A DNA stretch of 22,072 nucleotides from the NCBI GenBank assembly GCA_033765345.1, contig JANRIC010000189.1:1-22072 (forward strand), in the 5' to 3' direction. The notes below the pieces were generated by a model, which saw only the letters and a program-made list of their open reading frames with translations, ran no database searches and was not told the DNA's origin. A program made the translations under genes and the position numbers. The stretch is from JANRIC01 sp033765345 (lineage in GTDB: Bacteria; Bacteroidota; Bacteroidia; Cytophagales; Microscillaceae). Positions 1 to 8,893 of this stretch are shown piece by piece. Numbering within the stretch: the first letter of the stretch is position 1; each line of letters starts with the position of its first letter.

Positions 1-1125
1 CAAGCGGGGGGCATAGCTGTGGCTATACTGGGCAAGCAGGTACTGGAGCAGTGAGTTTTTGACTTCATAATTGGGATATGAAAGGGTATAAATCTGATTT
101 GCCCCGATGGCTTTGATGGTCAGGTAGCCCGTTTGAAAAAGTAATGCCTCTGGGCTGATGTACTCAAGCTCAAAACTATTGAAGGAAACAGGGCTTGCTT
201 TGATCTTGTCCAGGTTATAACTTCGCTCCCGGTCTAAGAGCTTGAGCAGAAAGGTGGGCGTTCCGGTCTCGAACCAGAAGTTTTCAAATTGTCTTTTGGC
301 AAAAAAATTCAGCACTGATAAAGGATTGTATACATAATTTTGTCCATCCCAGGAATAGCCGTTGTACCACTTTTTGATTTCAGCAAGTAATGCCTCCTTT
401 CCCCCAAATGTAGGAGCCAGTTCTAAGATTCTATTTTCAAAATAAAATTCCAGTTCTTGTTGTGTATAACCCAACATCGCAGCATAATCGCCATATAAAG
501 TCAAATCAAACAAATTATTCAGCTCCGAAAAGATAGATACCCGACTGAACTTACTCACTCCTGTAAGCAGTACAAGGCGTAGATGCGGATCGAGGGGTTT
601 GAGTACAGAGTAGAAATTTTTGAGAATATCCCGGTTGGCTGCTGCTTGGGGAATGTCATGCAAGTAATCCAGAATGGGTTTGTCGTATTCATCGATCAGC
701 ACGACTACCTTTCCATATTTCTGAGAAATCGACTTGATCAGTTCCTCAAGTTGGCTGGGGTAAGGGGCATCTCGCAGTGTGATTTGATGCTCTTCGGATT
801 GGATTCTGAGAATATCTTTTAAAAAAGCTTCCAAACCGGAGATTTTATAACTGGCATTATTGAAGCGAAAATCAAGGACCGGATTTTTTTGTGTCCAATC
901 CCAATGATTTTCAATCCATAAGCCTTTGAATAATTCCTGATTACCTTCAAAGAGTTCTTTTAGGGTAGATACCAGCAGCGACTTCCCAAATCGACGGGGG
1001 CGCGAAAGGAAATAATACTTGTTTTCAGTAACCAAATGATGGATGTATTGCGTTTTATCCACGTATAGATAATCGCCTCTACGCAACTCCTGAAAATCCT
1101 GTATGCCGATCGGTAGTTTCATCAT
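1..1125 (-). CDS. AAA-ATPase-like / PD-(D/E)XK nuclease family protein, C-terminus outside window
   Basis: The gene reads leftwards and continues past base 1; 375 codons are visible. The N-terminus (MMKLPIGIQDFQ, then YLYVDKT) is the usual opening of the AAA-ATPase-like family (Pfam AAA-ATPase_like) that is abundant and multicopy in Bacteroidota. A P-loop variant RPRRFGKSL lies at residues 42-50 and a Walker B-like strand VVVLIDEYD at about 140-148. These proteins normally carry a PD-(D/E)XK nuclease-superfamily domain in the last ~120 residues, which would lie outside the window. The biological role of the family is unsettled; a mobile or defence-like ATPase/nuclease is an inference. The start is one of two adjacent ATG codons (1125 or 1122); family members begin close to this point. 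It is divergent from the mutase gene and shares a gap of about 110-140 bp with it. Confidence 0.88.
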   Translation of the reverse strand, partial: MMKLPIGIQDFQELRRGDYLYVDKTQYIHHLVTENKYYFLSRPRRFGKSLLVSTLKELFEGNQELFKGLWIENHWDWTQKNPVLDFRFNNASYKISGLEAFLKDILRIQSEEHQITLRDAPYPSQLEELIKSISQKYGKVVVLIDEYDKPILDYLHDIPQAAANRDILKNFYSVLKPLDPHLRLVLLTGVSKFSRVSIFSELNNLFDLTLYGDYAAMLGYTQQELEFYFENRILELAPTFGGKEALLAEIKKWYNGYSWDGQNYVYNPLSVLNFFAKRQFENFWFETGTPTFLLKLLDRERSYNLDKIKASPVSFNSFELEYISPEALLFQTGYLTIKAIGANQIYTLSYPNYEVKNSLLQYLLAQYSHSYAPRL

Positions 1126-1146
1126 ATACAAATATACATAATTTTG
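1117..1146 (+). promoter_or_regulatory. Candidate Bacteroidota-type promoter for the mutase gene
   Basis: TAATTTTG at 1139-1146 matches the -7 consensus TAnnTTTG. TTTC at 1117-1120, 18 bases upstream, resembles the -33 TTTG box. The expected start of transcription is near 1152, giving a leader of roughly 110 bases. The -33 box overlaps the first codons of the divergent ATPase gene. This is a motif match only. Confidence 0.4.
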
Positions 1147-1263
1147 TAAAAAGAATTACTGGGATTTTTTGTGTAATTTCTTTGAGAGCTTATCCTCGAG
1201 TCATTCTATTTTCCAAAAAAAATTTCTATTTTCGTGAAAATTAAACGGCATTCACCCAAAGAT

Positions 1264-3408
1264 ATGAAACCCGATTTTAGCAAAATATCTTTTAATCCTT
1301 CCTTAAAATCTGCGAAACCAGGTAATTCTACGACAAAAGCCTGGATTACTCCCGAACAAATCGCTGTAAAACCATTTTATACCGAGGCTGACATGGCAGA
1401 AGTGGAGCATCTGCACTTTATCGCTGGTAAGCCACCTTACCTGCGCGGTCCTTACGCCACGATGTATGTACAACAGTCTTGGACGATCCGCCAATATGCC
1501 GGTTTTTCTACCGCCGAAGAATCCAATGCCTTTTATCGAAGAAACCTAGCCGGAGGGCAAAAAGGGCTTTCAGTAGCCTTTGATTTGGCTACGCACAGGG
1601 GGTATGATTCGGACAATCCGAGAGTAGTAGGCGATGTAGGCAAAGCAGGTGTGGCCATTGATTCGGTAGAAGACATGAAAATCCTCTTTGACGGCATTCC
1701 GCTGGATCAGATGTCGGTATCTATGACCATGAACGGTGCCGTGATTCCAATCATGGCTTTTTATATCATAGCTGCCGAAGAGCAAGGTGTAGCTCCGGAT
1801 GCCCTCAATGGTACGATCCAAAATGATATTCTCAAGGAATTTATGGTGCGTAATACCTATATCTATCCTCCTGAACACAGTATGCGTATTATTGCCGATA
1901 TCTTTGAATACGTAGCACGTCACATGCCCAAATTCAATTCCATCAGTATCAGTGGCTACCACATGCACGAAGCAGGGGCTCCAGCAGATATTGAACTGGC
2001 CTATACCCTGGCCGACGGGCTGGAATACATCCGAACTGGGCTTAAAGCAGGACTAAATATAGACGATTTTGCACCCCGTCTGTCTTTTTTCTGGGGTATT
2101 GGCATGAATCATTTTATGGAAATTGCCAAGATGCGCGCCGGGCGACTGCTTTGGTCTAAAATCGTACAGCAATTCAATCCACAAAACCCTAAATCTATGG
2201 CTTTGCGTACCCACTGCCAGACCTCCGGATACAGCCTTACCGAACAAGACGTATTTAATAACGTAACCCGGACTTGTATCGAGGCACTTGCCGCAGCCTT
2301 GGGGCATACTCAATCACTCCATACCAATTCGCTTGATGAAGCCTTGGCACTACCAACTGACTTTTCGGCACGGATTGCCCGTAATACACAGCTTTATCTG
2401 CAATATGAAACTGGCATTACTCGGGTGGTTGATCCTTGGGGAGGCTCCTTTTATGTGGAAAAACTTACCCACGATCTCTGCCATCGAGCCTGGGCTCTGA
2501 TTCAGGAAGTAGAAGAACTGGGTGGTATGACTAAAGCCATCGAGATCGGACTCCCCAAAATGCGTATTGAGGAAGCTGCTGCTAAAAAGCAAGCTCGTAT
2601 AGATTCGGGCAAGGAAGTGATTGTGGGGGTAAATCGCTATCGCCCTGAGCAAGATGAGGCAATCGATATTCTGGAAGTAGATAATGCAGCCGTGCTTAAA
2701 TCACAAATGGCGCGCCTGGAAGCACTCAAATCATCCAGAAATGAAGCTGAAGTACAATCTGCCCTGGAAACCATCACCAACTGTGCCCAAACAGGTAAAG
2801 GTAATTTATTGGAGCTGGCTGTAAAAGCTGCCCGACTGAGAGCTACACTCGGCGAAATATCCACAGCAATGGAAAAAGTATTTGGGCGACATAGGGCTGT
2901 GACTCGATCCATTTCGGGTATCTACTCGGCAGAGGTCTCTGAGGATGAAAATTTTAAAAAAGCCCTGGAAATGGCAGACCAATTTGCCGAACTCGAAGGC
3001 CGCCGCCCGCGAATCCTAGTGGCTAAAATGGGGCAAGACGGACACGACCGGGGTGCTAAAGTCATTGCGACAGGCTTTGCCGATTTGGGCTTTGATGTGG
3101 ATATCGGACCTTTGTTTCAAACCCCAGAGGAGGTCGCTACCCAAGCCATTGAAAATGATGTACACATTGTAGGAGTATCCAGTCTGGCGGCTGGGCATAA
3201 AACCCTGATTCCCCAATTGATTCAAAAACTAGCAGAGTTTGGTAGAGAAGATATTATGGTGATTGCCGGAGGGGTAATACCACCCAAAGATTATCAGTTT
3301 TTGTACGATGCGGGAGTCTCAGGCATTTTCGGCCCGGGTACGATCATTTCGGTGGCCGCTCAACAAATCCTTGAGGTTTTGATGAATACAGATGAAGAAA
3401 GTGTATAA
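1264..3408 (+). CDS. scpA: Methylmalonyl-CoA mutase, catalytic (large) subunit
   Basis: This enzyme interconverts (R)-methylmalonyl-CoA and succinyl-CoA by an adenosylcobalamin radical mechanism in the cytoplasm, linking propionate and succinate metabolism. The N-terminal TIM-barrel domain contains RGPYATMY (Tyr64) and MVRNTY (Arg196). These are the residue pair that separates methylmalonyl-CoA mutase from isobutyryl-CoA mutase. SGYH (His233) is also present. The C-terminal B12 domain has DGHDRG (His594 is the lower cobalt ligand), VSSLAAGH and AGGVIPP. The ATG at 1264 gives 714 residues, the length of stand-alone bacterial mutases. A GTG at 1234 would add ten residues but is less likely. No small subunit (mutA) and no MeaB/ArgK-type chaperone gene lies beside it, so it may act as a homodimer or have a distant partner. 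Two positions that are usually Gln and Trp near the active site are His235 and Tyr323 here. mutB and mcmA are alternative names. Confidence 0.96.
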   Translation: MKPDFSKISFNPSLKSAKPGNSTTKAWITPEQIAVKPFYTEADMAEVEHLHFIAGKPPYLRGPYATMYVQQSWTIRQYAGFSTAEESNAFYRRNLAGGQKGLSVAFDLATHRGYDSDNPRVVGDVGKAGVAIDSVEDMKILFDGIPLDQMSVSMTMNGAVIPIMAFYIIAAEEQGVAPDALNGTIQNDILKEFMVRNTYIYPPEHSMRIIADIFEYVARHMPKFNSISISGYHMHEAGAPADIELAYTLADGLEYIRTGLKAGLNIDDFAPRLSFFWGIGMNHFMEIAKMRAGRLLWSKIVQQFNPQNPKSMALRTHCQTSGYSLTEQDVFNNVTRTCIEALAAALGHTQSLHTNSLDEALALPTDFSARIARNTQLYLQYETGITRVVDPWGGSFYVEKLTHDLCHRAWALIQEVEELGGMTKAIEIGLPKMRIEEAAAKKQARIDSGKEVIVGVNRYRPEQDEAIDILEVDNAAVLKSQMARLEALKSSRNEAEVQSALETITNCAQTGKGNLLELAVKAARLRATLGEISTAMEKVFGRHRAVTRSISGIYSAEVSEDENFKKALEMADQFAELEGRRPRILVAKMGQDGHDRGAKVIATGFADLGFDVDIGPLFQTPEEVATQAIENDVHIVGVSSLAAGHKTLIPQLIQKLAEFGREDIMVIAGGVIPPKDYQFLYDAGVSGIFGPGTIISVAAQQILEVLMNTDEESV

Positions 3409-3410
3409 GT

Positions 3411-3434
3411 CAAAAGCTTTTTTTTTGCTTTTTG
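3411..3434 (+). terminator. Weak terminator-like structure after the mutase gene
   Basis: CAAAAGC (3411-3417), a run of T, then GCTTTTTG (3427-3434) can form a short A/T-rich hairpin two bases after the stop codon. Two further small hairpins follow: TTCACAA/TTGTGAA at 3442-3464 and a perfect 8-bp TCTAAGAA/TTCTTAGA at 3478-3499. None has a strong GC stem followed by a clean U tract, so termination here is plausible but unproven. Confidence 0.3.
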
Positions 3435-3630
3435 TAAGTAATTCACAATTTATTTTTTTGTGAAGGGATGTAATATTTCTAAGAATTTAATTTCTTAGAT
3501 GCGTTGAATTGGCACTTTTTTTTCAGTAGAAGAAACAAATATCAAATCCAATTTCTCATCAAATTGGTTACATAATTTGCTCAATGAATTAAATCTTTCC
3601 AGGGTAAAATTTTATTTATCTGGAAAGCAT

Positions 3631-3734
3631 TTGTACGCAAACTAAAGTGGTTTTACGAAGTTTCAGTTTTTAAATCATGACAAACTTGCCCCGAGGGGAT
3701 CTTGTATTTTAAATCACTTTAATTTGAGTATATG
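3631..3734. repeat. MITE-like inverted-repeat element, copy 1
   Basis: The left end (3631-3653) and the reverse complement of the right end (3712-3734) match at 18 of 23 positions by hand count, sharing the core AAAGTG(G/A)TTT. The unit is about 104 bp, has no coding capacity, and resembles a second copy at 10682-10791 in both ends and in the internal TTAAATCATGA. The rest of the 395-bp gap between the mutase and the next gene is A/T-rich, and I see no gene or clear -7 promoter box in it. Confidence 0.6.
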
Positions 3735-3803
3735 TTAGAACCGGCCGATGCAAGCAAAATTTAAGACTAATTATTATTCTTTTCAAAGGTACACTAAACT
3801 ACC

Positions 3804-6083
3804 ATGATGAAATCACAATTCATAAAACTTACTTGTACATTTTGTTTATCGGTCGTATCCTGGGGACTTTTTGCGCAATCGCCTTATGTATTATCCTCTT
3901 CGGAAGATCATTGGGGCTTAGACGAAGACGTTGAGATACTACCAGATAGCGGCGGTATTCTTACTTTTGAAAGAGTGAGTCAAGATTTTGCCGATGAGTT
4001 TATACCTATCTCAAAATTTAAAAACCCACAAAGTATTAATTACGACCACATTTGGCTAAAAATAGTGCTACTCAACCAAAATAAAAGTGAAAAGTTCATC
4101 CTTACTACAGATATCTGGGATGAGGTCAAGGCATATTTTTATGATAGTTTGGGCAATCTTCACGTCAAGAAGATTGGAAATGCCTATCCCATTTCAAAGC
4201 GCGAAGAGAATCTGGGTCGTTTTCTACACCTTCCTTTGTATCTCCAACCGAATCGGGCTACGGTAGTATATTTGAAAATGTCACAAATTACCGAAGATAC
4301 CAAAAGCCTCAATAACACTTATAATTTCTTTAAAAGATTGGAGCTAAAGACTTATTCCGAAGCTTGGTCTGCTTTTTTTGTCAGAAGCCTTTTTTATGCT
4401 TTTAATGCAGGGGTATTGATGATCATCATTGTATACAAGTTGGTTATTTTTATTTATATCCGTGATATTGCTTATTTGTTTTTTTCTATATTTCTGAGCG
4501 GTTTGCTTGCTTCACTGAGTGTGGAAAGTGGTCTGGTGGGGCATTATTTGATGCCTGACCGCCCAGATGAAAGCTTTGCGTATCTTGGTATTTTCCTGAG
4601 TGTGAGTTGGATTGCTTTGGTTTTATTTGCAAGAAGTTACTTGCGTTTGTCTGAATTCTCTCCCAAACTAAGCCGTCTTGTAATTATCTTGGCTATTGCC
4701 CAGGTGTTTATACTTTTATTAGCCCTCTTGGGATATTCCCTAGGGATATTAAGTTTCTTGGTATTTACTTTGGTCATTTTCAGTATGCTATACATTAGTA
4801 TCCGCAGTATTATGACTGGTTTCAAGCCTGCAAGGTATTTTTTGCTGGCTGATTCTATGTTTTTGTTGGCTTCCATTTTAAATATCTTTACCGCTACTGG
4901 TGTGATTCCTTATGATTTTTATATTGAACCTTATAATATTGGAAACTTGCTTCAAGTGACACTTTTCTCTTTGGGGCTAGCCTATCGCTTTAAAGTGATG
5001 CAAATTGAGGTCAAAACACATAAGGAAGAAAAACAAAAAATGATTGAGCGGCAAAAAGAAGAGCTTGAGCTAGAAGTTAAGCGACAAACCGAGCATATTC
5101 AATCACAAAAAGAAGAAATACAAGTACAAAATGAAGAATTATACCAACAAAGAGAAGAAATAGCTGCTCAGAGGGATTATGTAGAAAATAAGAATAAAGA
5201 ATTGGAGATAATTAACTCCAAACTTCAAGCCAATGAGCTCATCCTCAAAAAAGCCAATGATAAACTGAGCGAGAGCCAGCAGAAAATTTCCTTAAAAAAT
5301 CTTGAGCTGGAAGAGCGTAACCGCCAAATCCGAAGTAGTATCAATGCAGCTCTTTCTATCCAAACAGCCATTCTTCCTTATCCCTACCGTATGAAAGAAA
5401 TTCTGGGAGATTATTTTGTAATCTATAAGCCCAAAGACGTAGTATCTGGGGATTTTTATTGGATTCAAGAAGTGAATAATTGTCGCATTATTGTAGCTGC
5501 AGATTGTACCGGACATGGCGTTCCCGGAGCTTTGATGAGTATGATCGGCAATACGGTACTAGATAAAGTAATTACGATGCAATGCAATACAGACCCTTCT
5601 AAAATTCTTGAGGAAGTACACAAAGAGGTGCAATTTGCCCTCAAGCAAGAAGAAACCAAAAATAACAACGGGATGGATATGTCTGTACTTGTGCTTCACG
5701 AATACCAAAAAGGACTTACTTTGGCTAGGTATGCAGGAGCTAAAAACTCTATGTATTTTAGATATCCACGAGAAAAAGAAGTCATTGAGGTCAAGGGTAG
5801 CCGCCGTGCCATCGGGGGACATCAAAATATTCACATTCCGTTTGAAACACGTGAAATTATTTTTAGCCCAGGCACTCTGATTTATATGGGTTCAGATGGC
5901 TATGTAGATCAAAATAATAGTGCCAGAAAAAGATTGGGCGAAAAAGCCTTTAGAAAAATTCTTTGTCAAATCGCCTCCGAACCGCTAGACAAACAAAAGC
6001 TAATCCTGGAAGAAGAGCTTAAAAATCACATGCAGAACACGCAGCAAAGAGATGATATACTGCTAATGGGCTTTAAGATTTGA
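3804..6083 (+). CDS. 7TMR-DISM sensor with SpoIIE/PP2C-type serine phosphatase
   Basis: This is a membrane-bound signalling phosphatase of 759 residues. A signal peptide (about 1-24, ending GLFA before QSP) leads to an extracellular region at about 30-185 of the 7TMR-DISMED2 kind. Seven hydrophobic segments follow (about 190-400), then a long charged coiled coil (about 403-508) and a SpoIIE/PP2C domain (about 515-758). PP2C metal-site motifs are intact: SGDF with Asp550, ADCTGHG with Asp567, GSDG with Asp698, and QRDD with Asp750/751. SpoIIE-type phosphatases normally dephosphorylate STAS-domain anti-anti-sigma factors in partner switching; no STAS or anti-sigma kinase gene is in this window, so the target is unknown. 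An external ligand presumably controls the phosphatase across the membrane. It lies in tandem with a paralogue downstream. ATG codons at 3804 and 3807 are both possible starts. Confidence 0.9.
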   Translation: MMKSQFIKLTCTFCLSVVSWGLFAQSPYVLSSSEDHWGLDEDVEILPDSGGILTFERVSQDFADEFIPISKFKNPQSINYDHIWLKIVLLNQNKSEKFILTTDIWDEVKAYFYDSLGNLHVKKIGNAYPISKREENLGRFLHLPLYLQPNRATVVYLKMSQITEDTKSLNNTYNFFKRLELKTYSEAWSAFFVRSLFYAFNAGVLMIIIVYKLVIFIYIRDIAYLFFSIFLSGLLASLSVESGLVGHYLMPDRPDESFAYLGIFLSVSWIALVLFARSYLRLSEFSPKLSRLVIILAIAQVFILLLALLGYSLGILSFLVFTLVIFSMLYISIRSIMTGFKPARYFLLADSMFLLASILNIFTATGVIPYDFYIEPYNIGNLLQVTLFSLGLAYRFKVMQIEVKTHKEEKQKMIERQKEELELEVKRQTEHIQSQKEEIQVQNEELYQQREEIAAQRDYVENKNKELEIINSKLQANELILKKANDKLSESQQKISLKNLELEERNRQIRSSINAALSIQTAILPYPYRMKEILGDYFVIYKPKDVVSGDFYWIQEVNNCRIIVAADCTGHGVPGALMSMIGNTVLDKVITMQCNTDPSKILEEVHKEVQFALKQEETKNNNGMDMSVLVLHEYQKGLTLARYAGAKNSMYFRYPREKEVIEVKGSRRAIGGHQNIHIPFETREIIFSPGTLIYMGSDGYVDQNNSARKRLGEKAFRKILCQIASEPLDKQKLILEEELKNHMQNTQQRDDILLMGFKI

Positions 6084-6534
6084 CCCAAAAACAATACCTA
6101 GAAGGACTTATATGCTAAAAATGACCGTATTTATTACATTCTTTGTAAAACATATCGAATTCAATTAGAAAAAATTTACTAAAGCATAAACACCTGATTT
6201 TTAAACAATTTTCTTTAAAATCTATCTCATTATCGCTATAGAGTTTAAAGCAACATCTTGGGCTTCTTAGTTTAAGCATATTTTATATGATTGTTTTCAA
6301 ATATACCATGTAATATTTTTTTAATATTTCATGAATCTTACAGAAATGCTATATCGATTTATTTATAAACTTTCACTTACAGACAAGGCTTAATTATTGA
6401 TTCATTAGAGATAAACCAAGTCTACATGGTATACTAAAAATGAAAGATGACCTGATGTCTTTAAGATTTTTTATATATAGTATCCATATTAAACCGAGCT
6501 TATGAGATAATACAAAATTAATTTCAGGATCAAG
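6084..6534. other. 451-bp A/T-rich intergenic region with an 11-bp inverted repeat
   Basis: No gene longer than a few codons is convincing here and no TAnnTTTG box was found. TATACCATGTA at 6302-6312 is repeated inverted as TACATGGTATA at 6423-6433, about 110 bases apart. The length of the gap suggests the downstream phosphatase has its own promoter, but I cannot place it. The T-rich stretch around 6313-6326 could contribute to termination of the upstream gene. Confidence 0.4.
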
Positions 6535-8817
6535 ATGGATGAAAACAGGGTATTTAGAGGATATTATCTAGTCGTCTTTGGTACTTTTATCATTGTATTG
6601 TGTACCGCTGCTGCCCTTGCGTGGTTTCAATTTCAAAACCGCTTTGAATATGAAAAAAGCCAAATTCGAAGACAAGTACAGGATAATGTATCACAACTCA
6701 ATACGATTATCAGTATTGTTCACAGTAGTTTGCACTCTATCCAAGAAAATGCAGAATTTTATTTGTTACACAAAGATTTGGTATCCCCAAGCCCACTTTT
6801 TAAATATCTCAAAGATCAGCATGAGGATCATTATTTTCATTTGGATCAATTGCCAGATTCACTTAAAAAGCAAATTGGTAATATCACCGGGCTAGGTGTC
6901 TTAGGCGAACTATCCGATGAATTGATACACGAAATCAATATCGCCCTACAGCTTAATCCGATTCACAAGTCAATATTGGATCATACCCCCAATGTAGTGC
7001 TTACCTATACCAGTTTTAGAGATTGTTTTGTAAATATTTATCCCTTTATCCCTTCTAAGGATTTTAGAGTCGACAAGGCTGTCTTCGATCGCTTTCATAC
7101 CACCTATTTTGACGTTTTCCCGGAACAAAACCCCCATCGCCAAATCAAATGGACAGCCGTCTATGTAGATGAAACTGGTAAAGGGCTGATGGTTTCAGCG
7201 ATAATCCCCCTTTATAAGGCGAATCATTACGAAGGTTTGGCAGGTATTGACCTGACATTGGATTCGCTCAATAAAATCATCGGACAATCTCAAAGAGAAT
7301 TGGGAGAAATATTTTTGATCAATGATAAAAAACAGCTTTTAGCGCACCCAAGGCTGGTGTCTTCCGCCCAGAAAGAAGTCGAGAAATCCCTAGCAGCTTT
7401 TCCCAAGCCTTTGAAAAACATGGACTCAAAATTAGACCATTGGGAAGAAAAAAAACTACATCAGTTAAGCGGCTACTTACTTTATTATGAATCGGTTCCT
7501 GGTACATCCTGGAAGCTCGTCTATGTTGTAAGCATTTGGGAGACTTATCTCAGTATTTTCTATGACATCGGGGTCAGTACTATTTTTATTTTAGTAAGTA
7601 TTTCTTTGGTTTTGGTCATCACATCTTATTATACCCGAAAACGGTTTATACAGCCAGCCCATGCCCTCATAGAGCATATCCAAAGAGAAAACTCAGCACT
7701 TCCTTTGCTTAAGTATTCCCCTCCTACGCAATGGAAACCCTGGTTTGGTATCATCACAAATATTTTTCAGAATAATCGCGATCTGATCCAGGAACTAAAA
7801 ACCCATAATGAACACCTGGAGCACAAAGTCATAGAACGTACCCAAGAAATCGCTGCTCAAAACGAAGAACTGATTCAAAATCAGGAAGAAATCACTACAC
7901 AAAGAGATTATATAGAAAAGAAGAATCAAGAACTTGAACTCTTTAATGATAAACTCAAAGCCAATGAACTGGTACTTAGAAAATCTTATGAAAAGTTGAT
8001 TGAAAGTCAGCAAAAAATATCCCTCAAAAATCAGGAACTAGAAGAGCGTAACCGCCAAATCCGTAGCAGTATCAATGCCGCACTCTCTATCCAAACGGCT
8101 ATTTTGCCTTATCCCCACCGCATGCAAAAAATATTAGGGGAGCATTTTGTCATTTATAAACCCAAAGACGTAGTATCAGGAGATTTTTATTGGGTCAATA
8201 CCGTCAAAAATGCCCGAATTATCGTTACTGCCGACTGCACAGGACACGGCGTACCAGGTGCTTTAATGAGTATGATCGGCAATACGGTTTTGGATAAAGT
8301 CATTTCCCTTCAGCAACACACCAACCCCAGTGAAATCCTGGAACAAGTCCACAAAGAAGTGAAATTTGCCCTCAAACAAGCAGAAACCCAGAATAATAAT
8401 GGAATGGATATGTCTGTGCTTGTCTTAGAAGAATACAGCAAAGGACTGACTTTGGCAAAATATGCTGGTGCCAAAAGCTCTATGTTTTTTAGATACCCAC
8501 TCCAGAAGCAAGTCATAGAAGTAAAAGGCAGCCGAAGATCCATTGGAGGTATTCAAAATCTTGATACCCCTTTTGAATGCAGAGAGATTATCTTTAGTCC
8601 GGGTACGCAGATTTATATGGGTTCGGACGGGTTTGTAGACCAAAACAACTCCGCTCGCAAAAGGTTGGGAGAAAAAGCCTTCCGTAAGCTTCTCTGTGAA
8701 ATCAATGCTGAACCCCTCCCCAAACAAAAAGAAATTCTTGAGGAAAAACTTATCCTTCACATGCAAGGCACGCAGCAAAGAGATGATATACTACTCATCG
8801 GCTTTAAGCTTGAATAA
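6535..8817 (+). CDS. Cache-type sensor with SpoIIE/PP2C-type serine phosphatase
   Basis: This 760-residue membrane phosphatase is a paralogue of the gene just upstream but has a different sensor. A transmembrane helix at about 9-31, a large extracellular domain (about 32-340) resembling a dCache ligand-binding module (AGIDLTLDSL, then EIFLINDKKQLLAHP) and a second helix at about 344-365 are visible. A coiled coil (about 419-508) and a SpoIIE/PP2C domain (about 515-758) follow. All PP2C motifs are present: SGDF (Asp550), ADCTGHG (Asp567), GSDG (Asp698), QRDD (Asp750/751). From residue 491 to the end it matches its neighbour at roughly 81% of positions by hand count, with no gap. The dCache assignment is from architecture and a few motifs. 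A HAMP domain is not obvious in the short linker after helix 2. The likely substrate class is an STAS-type anti-anti-sigma factor, by family knowledge only. Confidence 0.88.
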   Translation: MDENRVFRGYYLVVFGTFIIVLCTAAALAWFQFQNRFEYEKSQIRRQVQDNVSQLNTIISIVHSSLHSIQENAEFYLLHKDLVSPSPLFKYLKDQHEDHYFHLDQLPDSLKKQIGNITGLGVLGELSDELIHEINIALQLNPIHKSILDHTPNVVLTYTSFRDCFVNIYPFIPSKDFRVDKAVFDRFHTTYFDVFPEQNPHRQIKWTAVYVDETGKGLMVSAIIPLYKANHYEGLAGIDLTLDSLNKIIGQSQRELGEIFLINDKKQLLAHPRLVSSAQKEVEKSLAAFPKPLKNMDSKLDHWEEKKLHQLSGYLLYYESVPGTSWKLVYVVSIWETYLSIFYDIGVSTIFILVSISLVLVITSYYTRKRFIQPAHALIEHIQRENSALPLLKYSPPTQWKPWFGIITNIFQNNRDLIQELKTHNEHLEHKVIERTQEIAAQNEELIQNQEEITTQRDYIEKKNQELELFNDKLKANELVLRKSYEKLIESQQKISLKNQELEERNRQIRSSINAALSIQTAILPYPHRMQKILGEHFVIYKPKDVVSGDFYWVNTVKNARIIVTADCTGHGVPGALMSMIGNTVLDKVISLQQHTNPSEILEQVHKEVKFALKQAETQNNNGMDMSVLVLEEYSKGLTLAKYAGAKSSMFFRYPLQKQVIEVKGSRRSIGGIQNLDTPFECREIIFSPGTQIYMGSDGFVDQNNSARKRLGEKAFRKLLCEINAEPLPKQKEILEEKLILHMQGTQQRDDILLIGFKLE

Positions 8818-8822
8818 ATATG

Positions 8823-8830
8823 TATATTTG
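8823..8830 (+). promoter_or_regulatory. Candidate -7 promoter box for the small phosphatase gene
   Basis: TATATTTG matches TAnnTTTG and lies six bases after the stop of the preceding gene. No convincing -33 TTTG box is seen at the expected distance. Transcription from here would give a leader of about 110 bases. Confidence 0.3.
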
Positions 8831-8893
8831 CTTGCAGGTTTAGGGCTTGGCAATCAGGTATTAAATATTCAAATAAATACAAAAAACAACACC

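Noticed and set aside
583..822. Plus-strand frame of 79 codons inside the AAA-ATPase gene.
   Set aside because: It is antisense to a well-supported P-loop protein and shows no domain.
6112..6168. Tiny 18-codon frame after the first phosphatase gene.
   Set aside because: It has no biased composition, no associated hairpin switch and no start signal; a frame of this size is expected by chance in A/T-rich DNA.
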